This document shows, piece by piece, positions 1 through 8,649 of a stretch of DNA of 64,000 bases. Position 1 is the first letter of the stretch; each line of letters opens with the position of its first letter. The translations under genes and the position numbers were made by a program. The stretch comes from UMGS1663 sp963558185. GTDB lineage: Bacteria; Bacillota; Clostridia; TANB77; CAG-508. The notes under the pieces are model-generated. The model made no database searches. It was not told the DNA's origin and saw only the letters and a program-made list of their open reading frames with translations. The DNA is taken from NCBI GenBank assembly GCA_963558185.1, contig CAUWFE010000005.1, positions 1-64,000 on the forward strand, given 5' to 3'.

Positions 1-70
1 TAGAGCTTAGAAATATTGAAATCTAGGGCATTCCCCAGTCAAAAAAACTCATACCTAAATAGTCATCAAT

Positions 71-99
71 TTGAAAAAAAGTATTAATTATGATATAAT
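71..99 (+). promoter_or_regulatory. sigma-A promoter of the TetR-acyl-CoA ligase operon
   Basis: TTGAAA at 71-76 and TATAAT at 94-99 are separated by 17 nt. A perfect 10-bp palindrome, ATAACGTTAT at 141-150, lies in the leader between this promoter and the TetR start, and could be the site where the TetR protein represses its own operon. The rest of 1-183 shows no gene. Confidence 0.55.
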
Positions 100-183
100 A
101 ACATTGCTAAAAATAGGTATAATATATTGCAAAAGAAAAAATAACGTTATATAATTGATAAAAAAATAAAGGTGAAAAAATAG

Positions 184-759
184 ATGAATAAAACAAAAAG
201 AAAAATATTTGAAACTTCCATGAAATTGTTTGCTGAAAAAGGCTATGATGCAACAAGCATAGAAGAAATTACAGCTACAGTTGGTGTAGCAAAAGGAACT
301 TTATATTATCATTTTTCAAGTAAAGAAGAAATCTTTAATTTCTTAGTAGAAGAAGGTGTAAAGTTACTAAAAAATAGTATTTCAATAAAAACAGAAAAGT
401 TAGATAGTTCAATAGACAAAATAAAAGCAATAGTCTTAATAGAATTAAAAGTCCTAGTAAAGTATGAAAATTTTATGACAATTATTTTAAGTCAAATATG
501 GGGAACAGGGGAAAGAAGCCAAGTTTGTAAAAGACATGTATTTGAATATATAGCACAAATACAAGAAATTGTAGAAGAAGGAATGGAAAAAGGAGAAATA
601 ATAAAAGCAGATGCAAATGTTATTGCATCAGGAATTTTTGGTTTTGCATGTTCAAGCTTAGTATATAAACTAAGAACAGAAAAAAATATAGAAGTGCCTG
701 AACTTTTCGCAGAAATAAATAAATCATTTATAGAAAAATTAAAAAAAGAAAGGGAATAG
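184..759 (+). CDS. TetR/AcrR family transcriptional regulator
   Basis: This 191-residue protein has the TetR layout. The N-terminal helix-turn-helix (about residues 5-50, 'LFAEKGYDATSIEEITATVG' then 'AKGTLYYHFSSKEEIF') binds DNA, and the helical remainder would bind an effector. AAGGTG precedes the ATG. The acyl-CoA ligase gene starts 3 nt after its stop, so the two are almost certainly one operon. By analogy with fatty-acid-responsive TetR proteins of Firmicutes it may sense an acyl-CoA or fatty acid; that ligand is inference. Family assignment is secure, specificity unknown. Confidence 0.93.
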   Translation: MNKTKRKIFETSMKLFAEKGYDATSIEEITATVGVAKGTLYYHFSSKEEIFNFLVEEGVKLLKNSISIKTEKLDSSIDKIKAIVLIELKVLVKYENFMTIILSQIWGTGERSQVCKRHVFEYIAQIQEIVEEGMEKGEIIKADANVIASGIFGFACSSLVYKLRTEKNIEVPELFAEINKSFIEKLKKERE

Positions 760-762
760 AAA

Positions 763-2637
763 ATGAGAATATTAAAAGATTTTAAAGTACCAGATTTTAA
801 ATTTCCAAAAATAAAAATGAAAGATGTAGAAGAAATAGAAGAAGTAAAAGTAGACTATGAAGCATTAAAAAACAAACAAGAAAGCGTAAAAAATAAAAAT
901 AAAGAATATGAAGGTACAAACTATCAAACAGTAAAAGAAATATTTTTATATTCAAAAGAAAAATTTGCAAACGAAGTGTTTATGCTTCAAAAATTCAATT
1001 CAAAAGAACCATTTACAGAAATAACATATAAGCAATTTACAGATGATGTTATTTCTTTAGGAACAGCTTTAACTAATATATATAACTTAAAAAATGAAAG
1101 AATTGTTATTATAGGAGAAAATACATATAATTGGTATGTATCTTATATGGCAATGCTTTGTGGAGTTGGAATAGCAGTTCCTGTTGATAAAGAACTTCCA
1201 GCAAATGAAATTGAAAATGTAATAAAACGTTCTAAAGCAACTGCAATAATTTATTCAACAAAAAAGAAAGAAGTAATAAAAAAATTACAAGATAATTTAC
1301 CAAGTATAAAATATTTTATACAAATGAACTCTGATGAAGAATTAGAAGGTAGAGAAGTTGGATTTAATACAATATTAAAACAGGGTCAAGAACGAGTAGA
1401 AAATGGAGATGACTCTTTCCTAAAAATAGAAATAGATCCAGAAGAATTTAAAGTATTAATATTTACTTCAGGAACAACATCTAATGCAAAAGGTGTAATG
1501 TTATGTAATAGAAACTTAGCAGCAAATATAAATGCTGTTACACCATATGTATACATAGACCAAAAAGATAGACTATTTTCAGTTCTTCCATTACATCATA
1601 CATATGAATCATCTATTGGATTTTTATTACCATTTGCAAGGGGGTCTTCAATAGTAATATGCCAAGGTTTAAAATATATAGTTCCAGACTTAAAAGAAAC
1701 ACATCCAACAGCTATGCTTACAGTTCCTTTATTAGTTGAAAATTTATATAAAAAAATAAATGCAACTATAGCAAAAAGTGGAAAAACAGGATTAGTAAAT
1801 TCTATGATACACGTAACTAATGCATTAAAAAGTGTGGGTGTAGATATAAAGAAAAAGGTATTTAAAGAAATATATGATAACTTAGGTGGAAATTTAAGAA
1901 TAATAGTTTCAGCAGCAGCACCAATTGATCCTAAAATTGGTAAATGGGTTCAAGATATTGGAATATTATTTTTACAAGGATATGGTTTAACCGAAACTGC
2001 ACCAATAGCTGCATTAACTCCAGATTTTGACCAAAGAGTAGGTTCAGCAGGAAAAGCAGTTGCTGGAGCTAAAGCAGAATTGAAAATAGATTCTCCAAAT
2101 GAAAATGGAGAAGGAGAAGTTTTAATAAAAAGTGAAACATTAATGTTAGGTTACTATGAAGATGAAGAAGCTACAAATGAAGTTATATTCGAAGATGAAA
2201 ATAAAAATAGATGGTTCCATTCAGGAGATGTTGGCTATTTAGATGAAGATGGATTTTTATACATTACAGGAAGAAGTAAAAATGTTATTGTAACTCAAAA
2301 TGGAAAAAATATTTATCCAGAAGAAATAGAATTAATGCTTGGAAAAATTCCAGAAATAGCAGAATGTATGGTTTATGGAAAACCAGAAGAAGGACAAAAA
2401 GAACTTATAATTACAGCTAGAGTTATTCCTAACTATGAAGAAATAGAACAAAGGCATGGAAAAGATTTAACAGATGACCAAATAAAAGATATAATATGGA
2501 ATCAAATTAAAAATGTAAATCACGAATTAACATCTTATAAAGCCATAAAAAAATTAGAAATAAAAAAAGATGAATTTGTTAAAACAACAACTATGAAAAT
2601 CAAAAGATATGTAGAAATAAATAAAGCAAATAACTAA
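763..2637 (+). CDS. long-chain acyl-CoA synthetase (AMP-binding), paralog 1
   Basis: A 624-residue ANL-superfamily ligase that would activate fatty acids with ATP and CoA through an acyl-adenylate. The P-loop A3 motif is seen as 'FTSGTTSNAKGV' (about residue 235), the A5 motif as 'LQGYGLTETAP' (about 405), and the A8 hinge as 'YITGRSKNVIVTQNGKNIYP' (about 503). The C-terminal domain holds the conserved lysine in 'TTTMKIKR'. The charged N-terminal extension of about 50 residues is absent from the two paralogs at 15-18.7 kb. It is the second gene of the TetR operon. Substrate chain length cannot be read from the sequence. Confidence 0.92.
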   Translation: MRILKDFKVPDFKFPKIKMKDVEEIEEVKVDYEALKNKQESVKNKNKEYEGTNYQTVKEIFLYSKEKFANEVFMLQKFNSKEPFTEITYKQFTDDVISLGTALTNIYNLKNERIVIIGENTYNWYVSYMAMLCGVGIAVPVDKELPANEIENVIKRSKATAIIYSTKKKEVIKKLQDNLPSIKYFIQMNSDEELEGREVGFNTILKQGQERVENGDDSFLKIEIDPEEFKVLIFTSGTTSNAKGVMLCNRNLAANINAVTPYVYIDQKDRLFSVLPLHHTYESSIGFLLPFARGSSIVICQGLKYIVPDLKETHPTAMLTVPLLVENLYKKINATIAKSGKTGLVNSMIHVTNALKSVGVDIKKKVFKEIYDNLGGNLRIIVSAAAPIDPKIGKWVQDIGILFLQGYGLTETAPIAALTPDFDQRVGSAGKAVAGAKAELKIDSPNENGEGEVLIKSETLMLGYYEDEEATNEVIFEDENKNRWFHSGDVGYLDEDGFLYITGRSKNVIVTQNGKNIYPEEIELMLGKIPEIAECMVYGKPEEGQKELIITARVIPNYEEIEQRHGKDLTDDQIKDIIWNQIKNVNHELTSYKAIKKLEIKKDEFVKTTTMKIKRYVEINKANN

Positions 2638-2642
2638 TCATA

Positions 2643-2668
2643 AGTCGTTCTTAATTTTAAGAACGACT
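2643..2668 (+). terminator. perfect hairpin after the acyl-CoA ligase gene
   Basis: Two 12-nt arms (AGTCGTTCTTAA and its complement) surround a 2-nt centre, starting 5 nt after the stop codon. There is no clear T-run after it, so it may act as a 3'-end stabiliser or processed terminator rather than a classical intrinsic terminator. Confidence 0.5.
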
Positions 2669-2819
2669 AAAATATTACATTTATATTACATTTGTTTTTT
2701 CTATTGACTTTTATAAATAAGTTGTATAAAATAAAATAGAAGTGAAAAAAGAGTTATATTGTAGTTTTTTGTAGAAAAGCAATAATAATATACATAATTG
2801 ACAAAGGAGGAGATTTACA

Positions 2820-3677
2820 ATGTCTAGATCTGGCATAGTAAATGTTAGAATGGTAATTACAGAGGAAAAGATATTATCAAATATTGAAAAAGTTCATAGA
2901 ATGATTAATCCAAAAAGTAAAAAGCAAATAGTACAATTTGAAGATGACAGTTACTTTAAAGATTTAATAGAATCTATAAAAACATATTTAATTGAATATC
3001 CGAAGAAAAAGAACTTTCCAGTAAGTGTATATAAGGCTGCTTACAATTTAGTAGAATTTGCTACAAATCAATTTGAAGAAAACACAAAACAAATAGAAGG
3101 TTTAATTCGTCAAAGAGAGGCTAATATTGCTTCTGCAAGGGTGCTAAAAGATGCTTTAGAAATTGTAGAAAATAAAGAAGATGGATGGAAAGAAAGTATA
3201 AAAGAGATACAAGAAGATTTCCAAGAAGATATTATAGAAACACTTGAAGTAATAGGAAAATCAAAAAATGATAAATCTCAAAATTATGAAGATGCTGTAA
3301 AATTAATAAATGCAAGAATTGTTAATTTAGAGTCTAATTTACATATAGAGATAGATATGGAAAGAATAGAAGACCGTTCAAAAGCTTTAAGCTATATAGG
3401 AATAGAAGTTGCTGATGCATTAAAATTAATTCCAACACCAGAAGAAGAAATAATAAATGCAGAACAAACAGAACAAGAAAGAGAAGAAAATGTAAATATT
3501 CAAGCAGTAGAAGAGAATAATAAAGAACAAGAAGCATATGAACAGGAAACTACTTTTGAAGCTAAACCTTCATTATGGCAAAGATTTAAACAAAGTAAAT
3601 TTGTTAGAGCTATTAAATATGCATTTAAAATTAGAGTTGTATTGGATATTCCAGCATTACCAGAGGGAAAAGAATAA
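2820..3677 (+). CDS. hypothetical helical protein, 285 aa
   Basis: I do not recognise this family. The ATG follows a strong GGAGGAG ribosome site. The protein is largely alpha-helical and charged, with a likely coiled-coil stretch around residues 85-160, a Glu/Gln-rich linker at about 220-250 and a basic C-terminal tail ('LWQRFKQSKFVRAIKYAFKIR', about 253-273) that could contact a membrane or nucleic acid. No signal peptide or membrane helix is evident. It is a single gene between a hairpin and a bidirectional terminator, so the context gives no function. Confidence 0.8.
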   Translation: MSRSGIVNVRMVITEEKILSNIEKVHRMINPKSKKQIVQFEDDSYFKDLIESIKTYLIEYPKKKNFPVSVYKAAYNLVEFATNQFEENTKQIEGLIRQREANIASARVLKDALEIVENKEDGWKESIKEIQEDFQEDIIETLEVIGKSKNDKSQNYEDAVKLINARIVNLESNLHIEIDMERIEDRSKALSYIGIEVADALKLIPTPEEEIINAEQTEQEREENVNIQAVEENNKEQEAYEQETTFEAKPSLWQRFKQSKFVRAIKYAFKIRVVLDIPALPEGKE

Positions 3678-3700
3678 TTTTAAATTTAATAAAATAAATA

Positions 3701-3726
3701 AAAACTGTAGATTATACTACAGTTTT
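3701..3726. terminator. bidirectional intrinsic terminator
   Basis: Arms AAAACTGTAG and CTACAGTTTT enclose a 6-nt loop with an A-run on one side and a T-run on the other. It lies between two convergent genes and can end transcription of both. Confidence 0.85.
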
Positions 3727-3728
3727 AT

Positions 3729-4067
3729 TTATTTCCATATTCTATTACAATTTTTAATTTCTTTTTCTTTAAATGCTTTAAAAATATCCACATTATTCAT
3801 ATTTGCTATGTTAAGTAAGTAGATAAAACAATCTGCTAACTCTTCTTCAACACTAGTATTGTATTGTTTTGATACATCTAATTGTCCATTAGTGTGTTTC
3901 CTTATTGCTTTTGCAAGTTCACCTATTTCTTCTAAAAAAAGCATCATTTCTCGTTCAATAGTAACATTATCAAATTTCCTAGCTTTTTTCATATCTTTTA
4001 TATAATTTTGAATTTCTGAAACAGAACTTTTTTCATTTAATAATTCTAATTTTTCTCTTAATTCCAT
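3729..4067 (-). CDS. MazG-like nucleotide pyrophosphohydrolase
   Basis: A 112-residue all-alpha protein with the paired acidic motif of the MazG/dUTPase-2 superfamily: 'EEIGELAKAIRK' at about residues 46-57 and 'EEELADCFIYLLNIAN' at about 74-89. These would bind Mg2+ and hydrolyse a non-canonical or excess NTP to NMP and pyrophosphate. The length fits a single-domain MazG-like protein. GGAGT precedes the ATG. It is convergent with the preceding gene and stands alone. The nucleotide substrate is not predictable. Confidence 0.85.
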   Translation of the reverse strand: MELREKLELLNEKSSVSEIQNYIKDMKKARKFDNVTIEREMMLFLEEIGELAKAIRKHTNGQLDVSKQYNTSVEEELADCFIYLLNIANMNNVDIFKAFKEKEIKNCNRIWK

Positions 4068-4135
4068 ATATTACTCCTATAATTTTTTTGTTAAAATAAA
4101 GCTAAAAGCATGTACAATTTTTATTCTACCATTTA

Positions 4136-4510
4136 TCAATTAAAAAATATATTATATATTCCCAAAATAAATACAAAACAAGGGGCAATATAAGATTTTG
4201 CAAATGGGCGTACAACAGCCTGCTCTGGGTTATTTCTATTATATGCTATTAATTGTTGTTTCCCGATTATACCAGTAGTTAAATTTTTAACTTTTGTTTG
4301 TATGTGATATTCTTTACCATCAACTACATATTTAATAGAGCAAATGCGAACTCTATTGTTATGTGAATTAATTTGGTAGTTAGAAAGTTTTACAGATTCT
4401 ATATTGTCAATAATACCTATAGTTTTTACAGCATTAGGAACTCTTTTAAACGCTCCTAAAATAAATAATAAAAATATTGAAAAAATAATACAAATAATTC
4501 CAAATGGCAT
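4136..4510 (-). CDS. small membrane protein with central soluble domain (DUF3592-like)
   Basis: 124 residues. One transmembrane helix at the N-terminus (residues 3-19), a beta-rich centre ('VRICSIKYVVDGKEYHIQTK'), and a second hydrophobic segment at the C-terminus (about 107-123). The arrangement and the 'V.Y.YVVDGKEY' strand pattern resemble DUF3592 proteins, whose function is unknown. AAAGGA lies 10 nt before the ATG. There is no operon partner. The coding call is reasonable; the family link is tentative. Confidence 0.65.
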   Translation of the reverse strand: MPFGIICIIFSIFLLFILGAFKRVPNAVKTIGIIDNIESVKLSNYQINSHNNRVRICSIKYVVDGKEYHIQTKVKNLTTGIIGKQQLIAYNRNNPEQAVVRPFAKSYIAPCFVFILGIYNIFFN

Positions 4511-4623
4511 TGCAAAAAATCCTTTCTAATTATTAACTTTAACGATAAATCTTATATATGTATATCATAAGCTATTATAATTGTCAAATAAATTTTGGAA
4601 CATAGAACTTGTAGATATTAATA

Positions 4624-4662
4624 AAACCGTAGAATATTGATAATTCAATTAATCTACGGTTT
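4624..4662. terminator. hairpin with AAACCGTAGA arms
   Basis: Arms AAACCGTAGA (4624-4633) and TCTACGGTTT (4653-4662) are flanked by A and T runs on both strands. It stands in degenerate DNA and may once have ended a now-lost gene. Confidence 0.65.
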
Positions 4663-4712
4663 TATTATGGGTACGTTGAAGATTTCGGCTCTAGTTAACT
4701 TTATATATTATT

Positions 4713-4835
4713 TTATTTCTGTTCCGCCTCATTCAACGACTGAAAACCATTTTTTTTATCCATTTTTATTTCTTGCTGTATTAAATCTATAATAACATAT
4801 ATTTTCTTAATTTTATCTAATTTGTATTTGAACCA
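4713..4835 (-). pseudogene. possible C-terminal gene remnant, about 40 codons
   Basis: An open minus-strand frame reads '..DLIQQEIKMDKKNGFQSLNEAEQK' to a stop at 4713-4715. Its composition looks coding, but it has no start codon and stops lie just upstream. It sits in the same eroded block as the MobV fragment at 5020, so it may be a leftover of a mobile element. I cannot name the parent gene. Confidence 0.25.
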
Positions 4836-5019
4836 TTACTATTTTACAATATTTAGTGTGCTAATATTCTATTTGCATCATAATATTAAGTTTCTATGCG
4901 CCATTACCGATAAAATATAATATAGAAGAAATTGCTCCAAATATAACACAAAATTCACAATTTAGAAAAAAATACATAAGTTTTGAAATACTTTTGAAAA
5001 GTTTATCTCTTAGATTTGC

Positions 5020-5133
5020 AGGAAATTTCTAATTATCAAAGAAGCTAATTTAGTTAGAGATTTTCAAAAGGAAACAAATACTTTTATAAATCCAGAAAAA
5101 TAAATTAAACACGAAGAAAGAGAAAAAGAGTAA
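5020..5133 (+). pseudogene. relic of a MobV relaxase C-terminus
   Basis: In frame from 5020 the DNA reads '..KEANLVRDFQKETNTFINPEK', an in-frame stop at 5101, then 'IKHEEREKE' and a stop at 5131. This matches the C-terminus of the intact relaxase at 37108-38277 ('EEDNLIRDFQKETDTFINPEK'). Upstream similarity fades into shifted frames. It shows that a related mobilizable element once occupied or passed through 4.5-5.1 kb. The remaining stretch 4511-5019 holds only the hairpin and the 40-codon remnant listed separately. Confidence 0.75.
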
Positions 5134-5145
5134 ATTTAGAAATAT

Positions 5146-5177
5146 AAATAAAAGCATCATTAAAGATGCTTTTATTT
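5146..5177. terminator. strong bidirectional terminator
   Basis: A perfect 13-bp stem (AAATAAAAGCATC with its complement) has a 6-nt loop and reaches into the stop codon of the minus-strand beta-helix gene. A/T runs on both sides allow function in both directions. Confidence 0.85.
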
Positions 5178-7305
5178 ATATTTTTAAGGTAGTATTTGTA
5201 GTTATTTCTTTTCCATTTACTATTACTATATGCTTTAGCACGTTATTGTTTAATTGTAAAAATTTAAAATTGTCAAAGGTATTATTATTAAAAATAATTT
5301 TTTGTTGGTAACTATCTTGTAAGTTGTTTAAATATATTAATCTCTGAATATTTGATTGATTTTCTACTCTAATAGTATTATTAGTTATACTCACATTAAT
5401 ATTATTTATTTTGGTTAAAGCAAATTGAACAAAATTTTTACTATTTTCTCCCCATAAATTACTATCAGATAATGTAACTATATTATTCGAAATATCTATA
5501 TCTTCTGACATTACATATTCTCCATAGTTAAATAACGTGTTTGGAGATTTCCCATTTAAATTAATTGTATTTCCTGTTATTTTTGTGGAGCCTCCTGTTA
5601 ACTTATAAACTAAATCACTATTTATAGTAATTTGATTATTAATAATTTGTGGTGCGCCATACTCTATTGTATTATCATTATCTGTAAAACTTATAAGATA
5701 ATTACTAGTTATATCAATTTTATTATTCTCTAATGTTATTTTTCCAAAAATAAAACTACTATTAGTTGTTTTGGCAATATTAATGCTATTAGAGCTAATT
5801 ATCACATTTTTTGTTTTTGAATAATTCTGTATAAATGCACTATTATAATTTAAGTTTTCTTGTTCATATTCTAATTTATTATTTTGTATAAATATATTAT
5901 TTGAACCATCGTCTCCTGCAATATAGGCGAAAATTCCAGCATATTTAGAAGATATTTCGTTATTTATAAATTTGATATTAGAAACTTTCCCACCTGTTTG
6001 TCCAAATGTAAAATTCATGTAACTAGGCTTCTCAACTTTTCCATCATCTAATTTGAAAGTATTACTGTCAATAATTATATTATCAATATTTCCATCCCAA
6101 ATTCCAATTGATTCATCATGGCAACTTTTCTCTATATAATTGTTTTTTATTATAGCATTTTTTGAAATATAGCTGTCATTAGTAGTTGCATCACTTAAGA
6201 AGATATTTCCACCGACATTACTATTAGTTAAATTGATAAATTCACAATTTTGTATTGTTATATTTTCCCATTCTGTTCTAAACCATAAATTAGTTAATTT
6301 TCTTAATGAATTTTCATTTATTTCATAAATATTAAAAGTACAATCACTTATATTAATATTGTTACAATAGTCCCCTACTACCTGACAACTTGATTCATCA
6401 TCTTTTATCTTAACATTTCCATTTTCAAATTTTAAATTAGTAACCATAATATTTTGAATATGATTTGTTTCTGTTCCTGCTATATAGACTTGAGCATATG
6501 ATGAATATTCAATTTGTTCTGATAAAAATAGTGTAGCATCATTTCCAATAATAGCTAAATTGCTTGTATTTATTTTTATTATTGTATCATATTTATATCT
6601 TTCACTTTCAAACGTAACATTTCCATACCCAGCATTTAGAGCTAATTGTATAGCTCCTGCATCATTATGATTTCCATCTCCATAAGCGCCAAATTGATTT
6701 ACAGTAACTGTATTATTTATTGCATGTAATTCTGCATATAATCCATTATCTAATTGAATACATTTTCCTTCATCTACTGCTAAACTCGTACTATTTACTA
6801 TATCATAATAAGCACTTCCACCATACTGTTTATCCCAGTAGCTTTCTGTTTGAACCAACTGTCCATCTGTTAATTCAGTATCTGTCTTCATACTTGCTAC
6901 ATTAGGATATGTTTTATCTACTTCTAATTTAAATTCTTCTATACTTATTACTTCATTTTCATTTGTTACTATTTGCCATTTATCTAATATAAAAGAATAA
7001 GTATTGTCTTCATTTTGTGCTACTCCTACTTGTAAGTTCTTTCTTAAGAAGTTTGTAAAATCTGAACTTTGATTTGTTGTTTTTTCTATTCCATATTGTG
7101 TCAATAATAAAGATACTTTTTCTTTAGCTTCTGCTTTACTATATTCTTCTCCTGCTTTTGTTGCTTGTCTAAATATTCCATTTTCTCCTATTGTTAAGTT
7201 AATTGTTACTCCTACTAATATTAAAAGCACTATTATTGTTATAATAAGTGCTATTAAGGTAATACCTTTTTTACCATATTTTAGTCCTTCTTTTAATTTC
7301 TTCAT
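5176..7305 (-). CDS. prepilin-anchored pectate-lyase-like beta-helix surface protein
   Basis: Start taken at the ATG at 7305 (709 aa, 'MKKLKEGLKYGKKG'), because GAAAGGA sits 12 nt upstream; longer in-frame starts lack a proper ribosome site. Residues 1-45 are a class III prepilin signal: a basic leader ending KKG, then the hydrophobic helix 'ITLIALIITIIVLLILVGVT'. Position +5 is Ala, not Glu. A linker of about 120 residues follows, then the Pectate_lyase_3-type entry motif 'FGAYGDGNHNDAGAIQLAL' and a long right-handed beta-helix with repeated 'NNI.I..N' rungs to the C-terminus. It would be displayed on the surface by the pilus machinery near 46-56 kb. Binding or cleavage of a polysaccharide is plausible but no catalytic residues can be assigned. 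Confidence 0.85.
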   Translation of the reverse strand: MKKLKEGLKYGKKGITLIALIITIIVLLILVGVTINLTIGENGIFRQATKAGEEYSKAEAKEKVSLLLTQYGIEKTTNQSSDFTNFLRKNLQVGVAQNEDNTYSFILDKWQIVTNENEVISIEEFKLEVDKTYPNVASMKTDTELTDGQLVQTESYWDKQYGGSAYYDIVNSTSLAVDEGKCIQLDNGLYAELHAINNTVTVNQFGAYGDGNHNDAGAIQLALNAGYGNVTFESERYKYDTIIKINTSNLAIIGNDATLFLSEQIEYSSYAQVYIAGTETNHIQNIMVTNLKFENGNVKIKDDESSCQVVGDYCNNINISDCTFNIYEINENSLRKLTNLWFRTEWENITIQNCEFINLTNSNVGGNIFLSDATTNDSYISKNAIIKNNYIEKSCHDESIGIWDGNIDNIIIDSNTFKLDDGKVEKPSYMNFTFGQTGGKVSNIKFINNEISSKYAGIFAYIAGDDGSNNIFIQNNKLEYEQENLNYNSAFIQNYSKTKNVIISSNSINIAKTTNSSFIFGKITLENNKIDITSNYLISFTDNDNTIEYGAPQIINNQITINSDLVYKLTGGSTKITGNTINLNGKSPNTLFNYGEYVMSEDIDISNNIVTLSDSNLWGENSKNFVQFALTKINNINVSITNNTIRVENQSNIQRLIYLNNLQDSYQQKIIFNNNTFDNFKFLQLNNNVLKHIVIVNGKEITTNTTLKI

Positions 7306-7444
7306 AATTAAATTCATTCCTTTCATTTTTTTCTTTTGATTTTCTGAAATTATAATATCATAGTAGTAAAATATTTGCAAGTATAAATAGGTGCATATTT
7401 ATTTTATTTTTTAATATAGAATATCTTGCAAGGAGGTTGCAAAT

Positions 7445-7645
7445 ATGAACAAGTTAAAAATACCAGAAAATCATAGTGGGATTAGCAAAACTCTTAGACT
7501 GCCAGAAAATATAGTAAATGATATACAAAATCTTGCTAATCTTAAAAACTTATCTTTTAATAAAGTTGTAATTTCTTTATTAGAATTTAGCCTAAATAAT
7601 TTAGATGAAAAAGATAAAGAAGAATTAGAAAAATTGCAAAAATAA
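7445..7645 (+). CDS. Arc/CopG-type ribbon-helix-helix protein
   Basis: A 66-residue protein with a ribbon-helix-helix pattern: strand 'ISKTLRLPENI', helix 'VNDIQNLANLKN', turn 'LSFNKV' and a second helix 'VISLLEFSLNNL'. Such proteins bind DNA as dimers and are common in mobile elements and antitoxin loci. AAGGAGG precedes the ATG. No toxin-like gene is next to it in the same direction; the following gene is convergent. Its target is unknown. Confidence 0.75.
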   Translation: MNKLKIPENHSGISKTLRLPENIVNDIQNLANLKNLSFNKVVISLLEFSLNNLDEKDKEELEKLQK

Positions 7646-7655
7646 TTTTTTATCT

Positions 7656-7680
7656 AGGTAGACTTGAAGTCTATCTTTTT
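7656..7680 (+). terminator. intrinsic terminator after the RHH gene
   Basis: Arms AGGTAGACT and AGTCTATCT (one G-T pair) with loop TGA are followed by a T-run. Confidence 0.8.
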
Positions 7681-7948
7681 AAATATCAAGACAAATTATT
7701 GTATCATTATCTAAATATAATGTAATACCCTTCTCATTAATTTCTACTTCATATATTTGATTTAAATTTATCTTTAAATAATTTTGGCTTTCTTCATCTG
7801 TGATGTTCAAAATTTCATATTCAATAAAATATTTTAGTTTATGTATTGAATATTTATTTTTCAAAAATCCATCATGAGTTATAACTACATTTTTCCCTAT
7901 AAACTCATTTAATTTTTCTTCTAAACTATTATTTGTATTTTGTATCAT
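7679..7948 (-). CDS. hypothetical protein, 89 aa
   Basis: I do not recognise this family. The protein is small, acidic and probably alpha/beta ('KNVVITHDGFLKNKY', 'YEVEINEKGITLYLDNDTIICLDI'). GAGG precedes the ATG at a normal distance. It converges with the RHH gene and its stop overlaps that gene's terminator. The beta-hairpin-rich C-terminus resembles small immunity or accessory proteins, but nothing specific can be claimed. Confidence 0.6.
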   Translation of the reverse strand: MIQNTNNSLEEKLNEFIGKNVVITHDGFLKNKYSIHKLKYFIEYEILNITDEESQNYLKINLNQIYEVEINEKGITLYLDNDTIICLDI

Positions 7949-8090
7949 TATTATTACCTCATTTCACCAATTTATATTATTCTGTTCATTTATTGAATAA
8001 TTATACTACTTTTATTAGTGGTTATAACATATTTAATAAATTTATATAATTTGGCAAATTGAAATGATTTAATTATAGCGTAACAAAAAT

Positions 8091-8122
8091 TTCAATGCAA
8101 CGAATCAGTTCGATGAATTGAA
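8091..8122. promoter_or_regulatory. symmetrical palindrome upstream of XRE regulator (operator candidate)
   Basis: TTCAAT and CGAA on the left mirror TTCG and ATTGAA on the right around a centre at 8106.5. It lies about 95 bp upstream of the XRE gene and is likely one of two operator sites. Confidence 0.45.
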
Positions 8123-8141
8123 AATATTTTATGATTTTTCA

Positions 8142-8160
8142 ATGTACCAAAGTGGTACAT
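8142..8160. promoter_or_regulatory. operator-like palindrome ATGTACCA-N3-TGGTACAT
   Basis: A perfect 8-bp inverted repeat with a 3-nt centre stands 57 nt upstream of the XRE gene, just ahead of a TATAAT at 8174-8179. Position and symmetry suit autoregulation by the helix-turn-helix protein encoded next. Confidence 0.6.
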
Positions 8161-8217
8161 GATTGCATTTATATATAATTTTATTGATTTTTAGCGATTT
8201 TATGGAGGATTAAAAAA

Positions 8218-8454
8218 ATGAAATTATCAGATGCAATTAGAAAAAGAATTAAATTTTATTTGAAAGAAAAAAATATGAATGTATGGAAGTTATGTAAGAT
8301 GTCTGGAATTCCTTGTTCTACTATTTCAACTTTCATGAGTAGTAAAACAGAGTTAATAAAATTAGATACCTTATTACATATTTGTGAAGGATTTGAAATT
8401 ACCTTAGGAGAATTTTTTACAGATTCAACATTTGACATGGCAGAACAAGATTAA
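8218..8454 (+). CDS. XRE-family (Cro/CI) transcriptional regulator
   Basis: 78 residues, essentially a single helix-turn-helix domain: 'VWKLCKMSGIPCSTISTFMS' is the recognition region, followed by 'LDTLLHICEGFEITLGEFF', the usual C-terminal helix of this family. GGAGG precedes the ATG. It is related to the repressor-like gene of the mobilizable element at 33850 (same 'LxxLLHxCEGxxIxLxEFFTD' ending). Two palindromes upstream are likely operators. It sits among IS remnants, so it may be a leftover regulator of an older element. Confidence 0.9.
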   Translation: MKLSDAIRKRIKFYLKEKNMNVWKLCKMSGIPCSTISTFMSSKTELIKLDTLLHICEGFEITLGEFFTDSTFDMAEQD

Positions 8455-8499
8455 TAATAAAAATACGGTTCTATAATAAATGTTGGTGTGGTTAAATAA

Positions 8500-8643
8500 T
8501 GTACTGAACCCAAAAAAACGGACATTTTTGATTAGGTATTAGGCAACTTCTAAGGAGTGAATTCTGTATTGAACAGGATTCATTTCTTTTAGTTCGCTCT
8601 TTATCCTTTTATTGTTATAATAATCTATATATTCTATTATGAG
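8500..8643 (-). mobile_element. 3' remnant of an IS3-family insertion sequence
   Basis: The minus strand reads '..YIDYYNNKRIKSELKEMNPV' then 'QYRIHSLEVA' and a stop at 8539-8541. This is the signature C-terminus of an IS3/IS150-group OrfB transposase (DDE type). A typical IS3 end beginning TGTACTGAACCC lies at 8500-8536. Only about 34 codons remain; the 5' part is replaced by the IS256-type fragment next to it. Non-functional. Confidence 0.8.
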
Positions 8644-8649
8644 TATATA

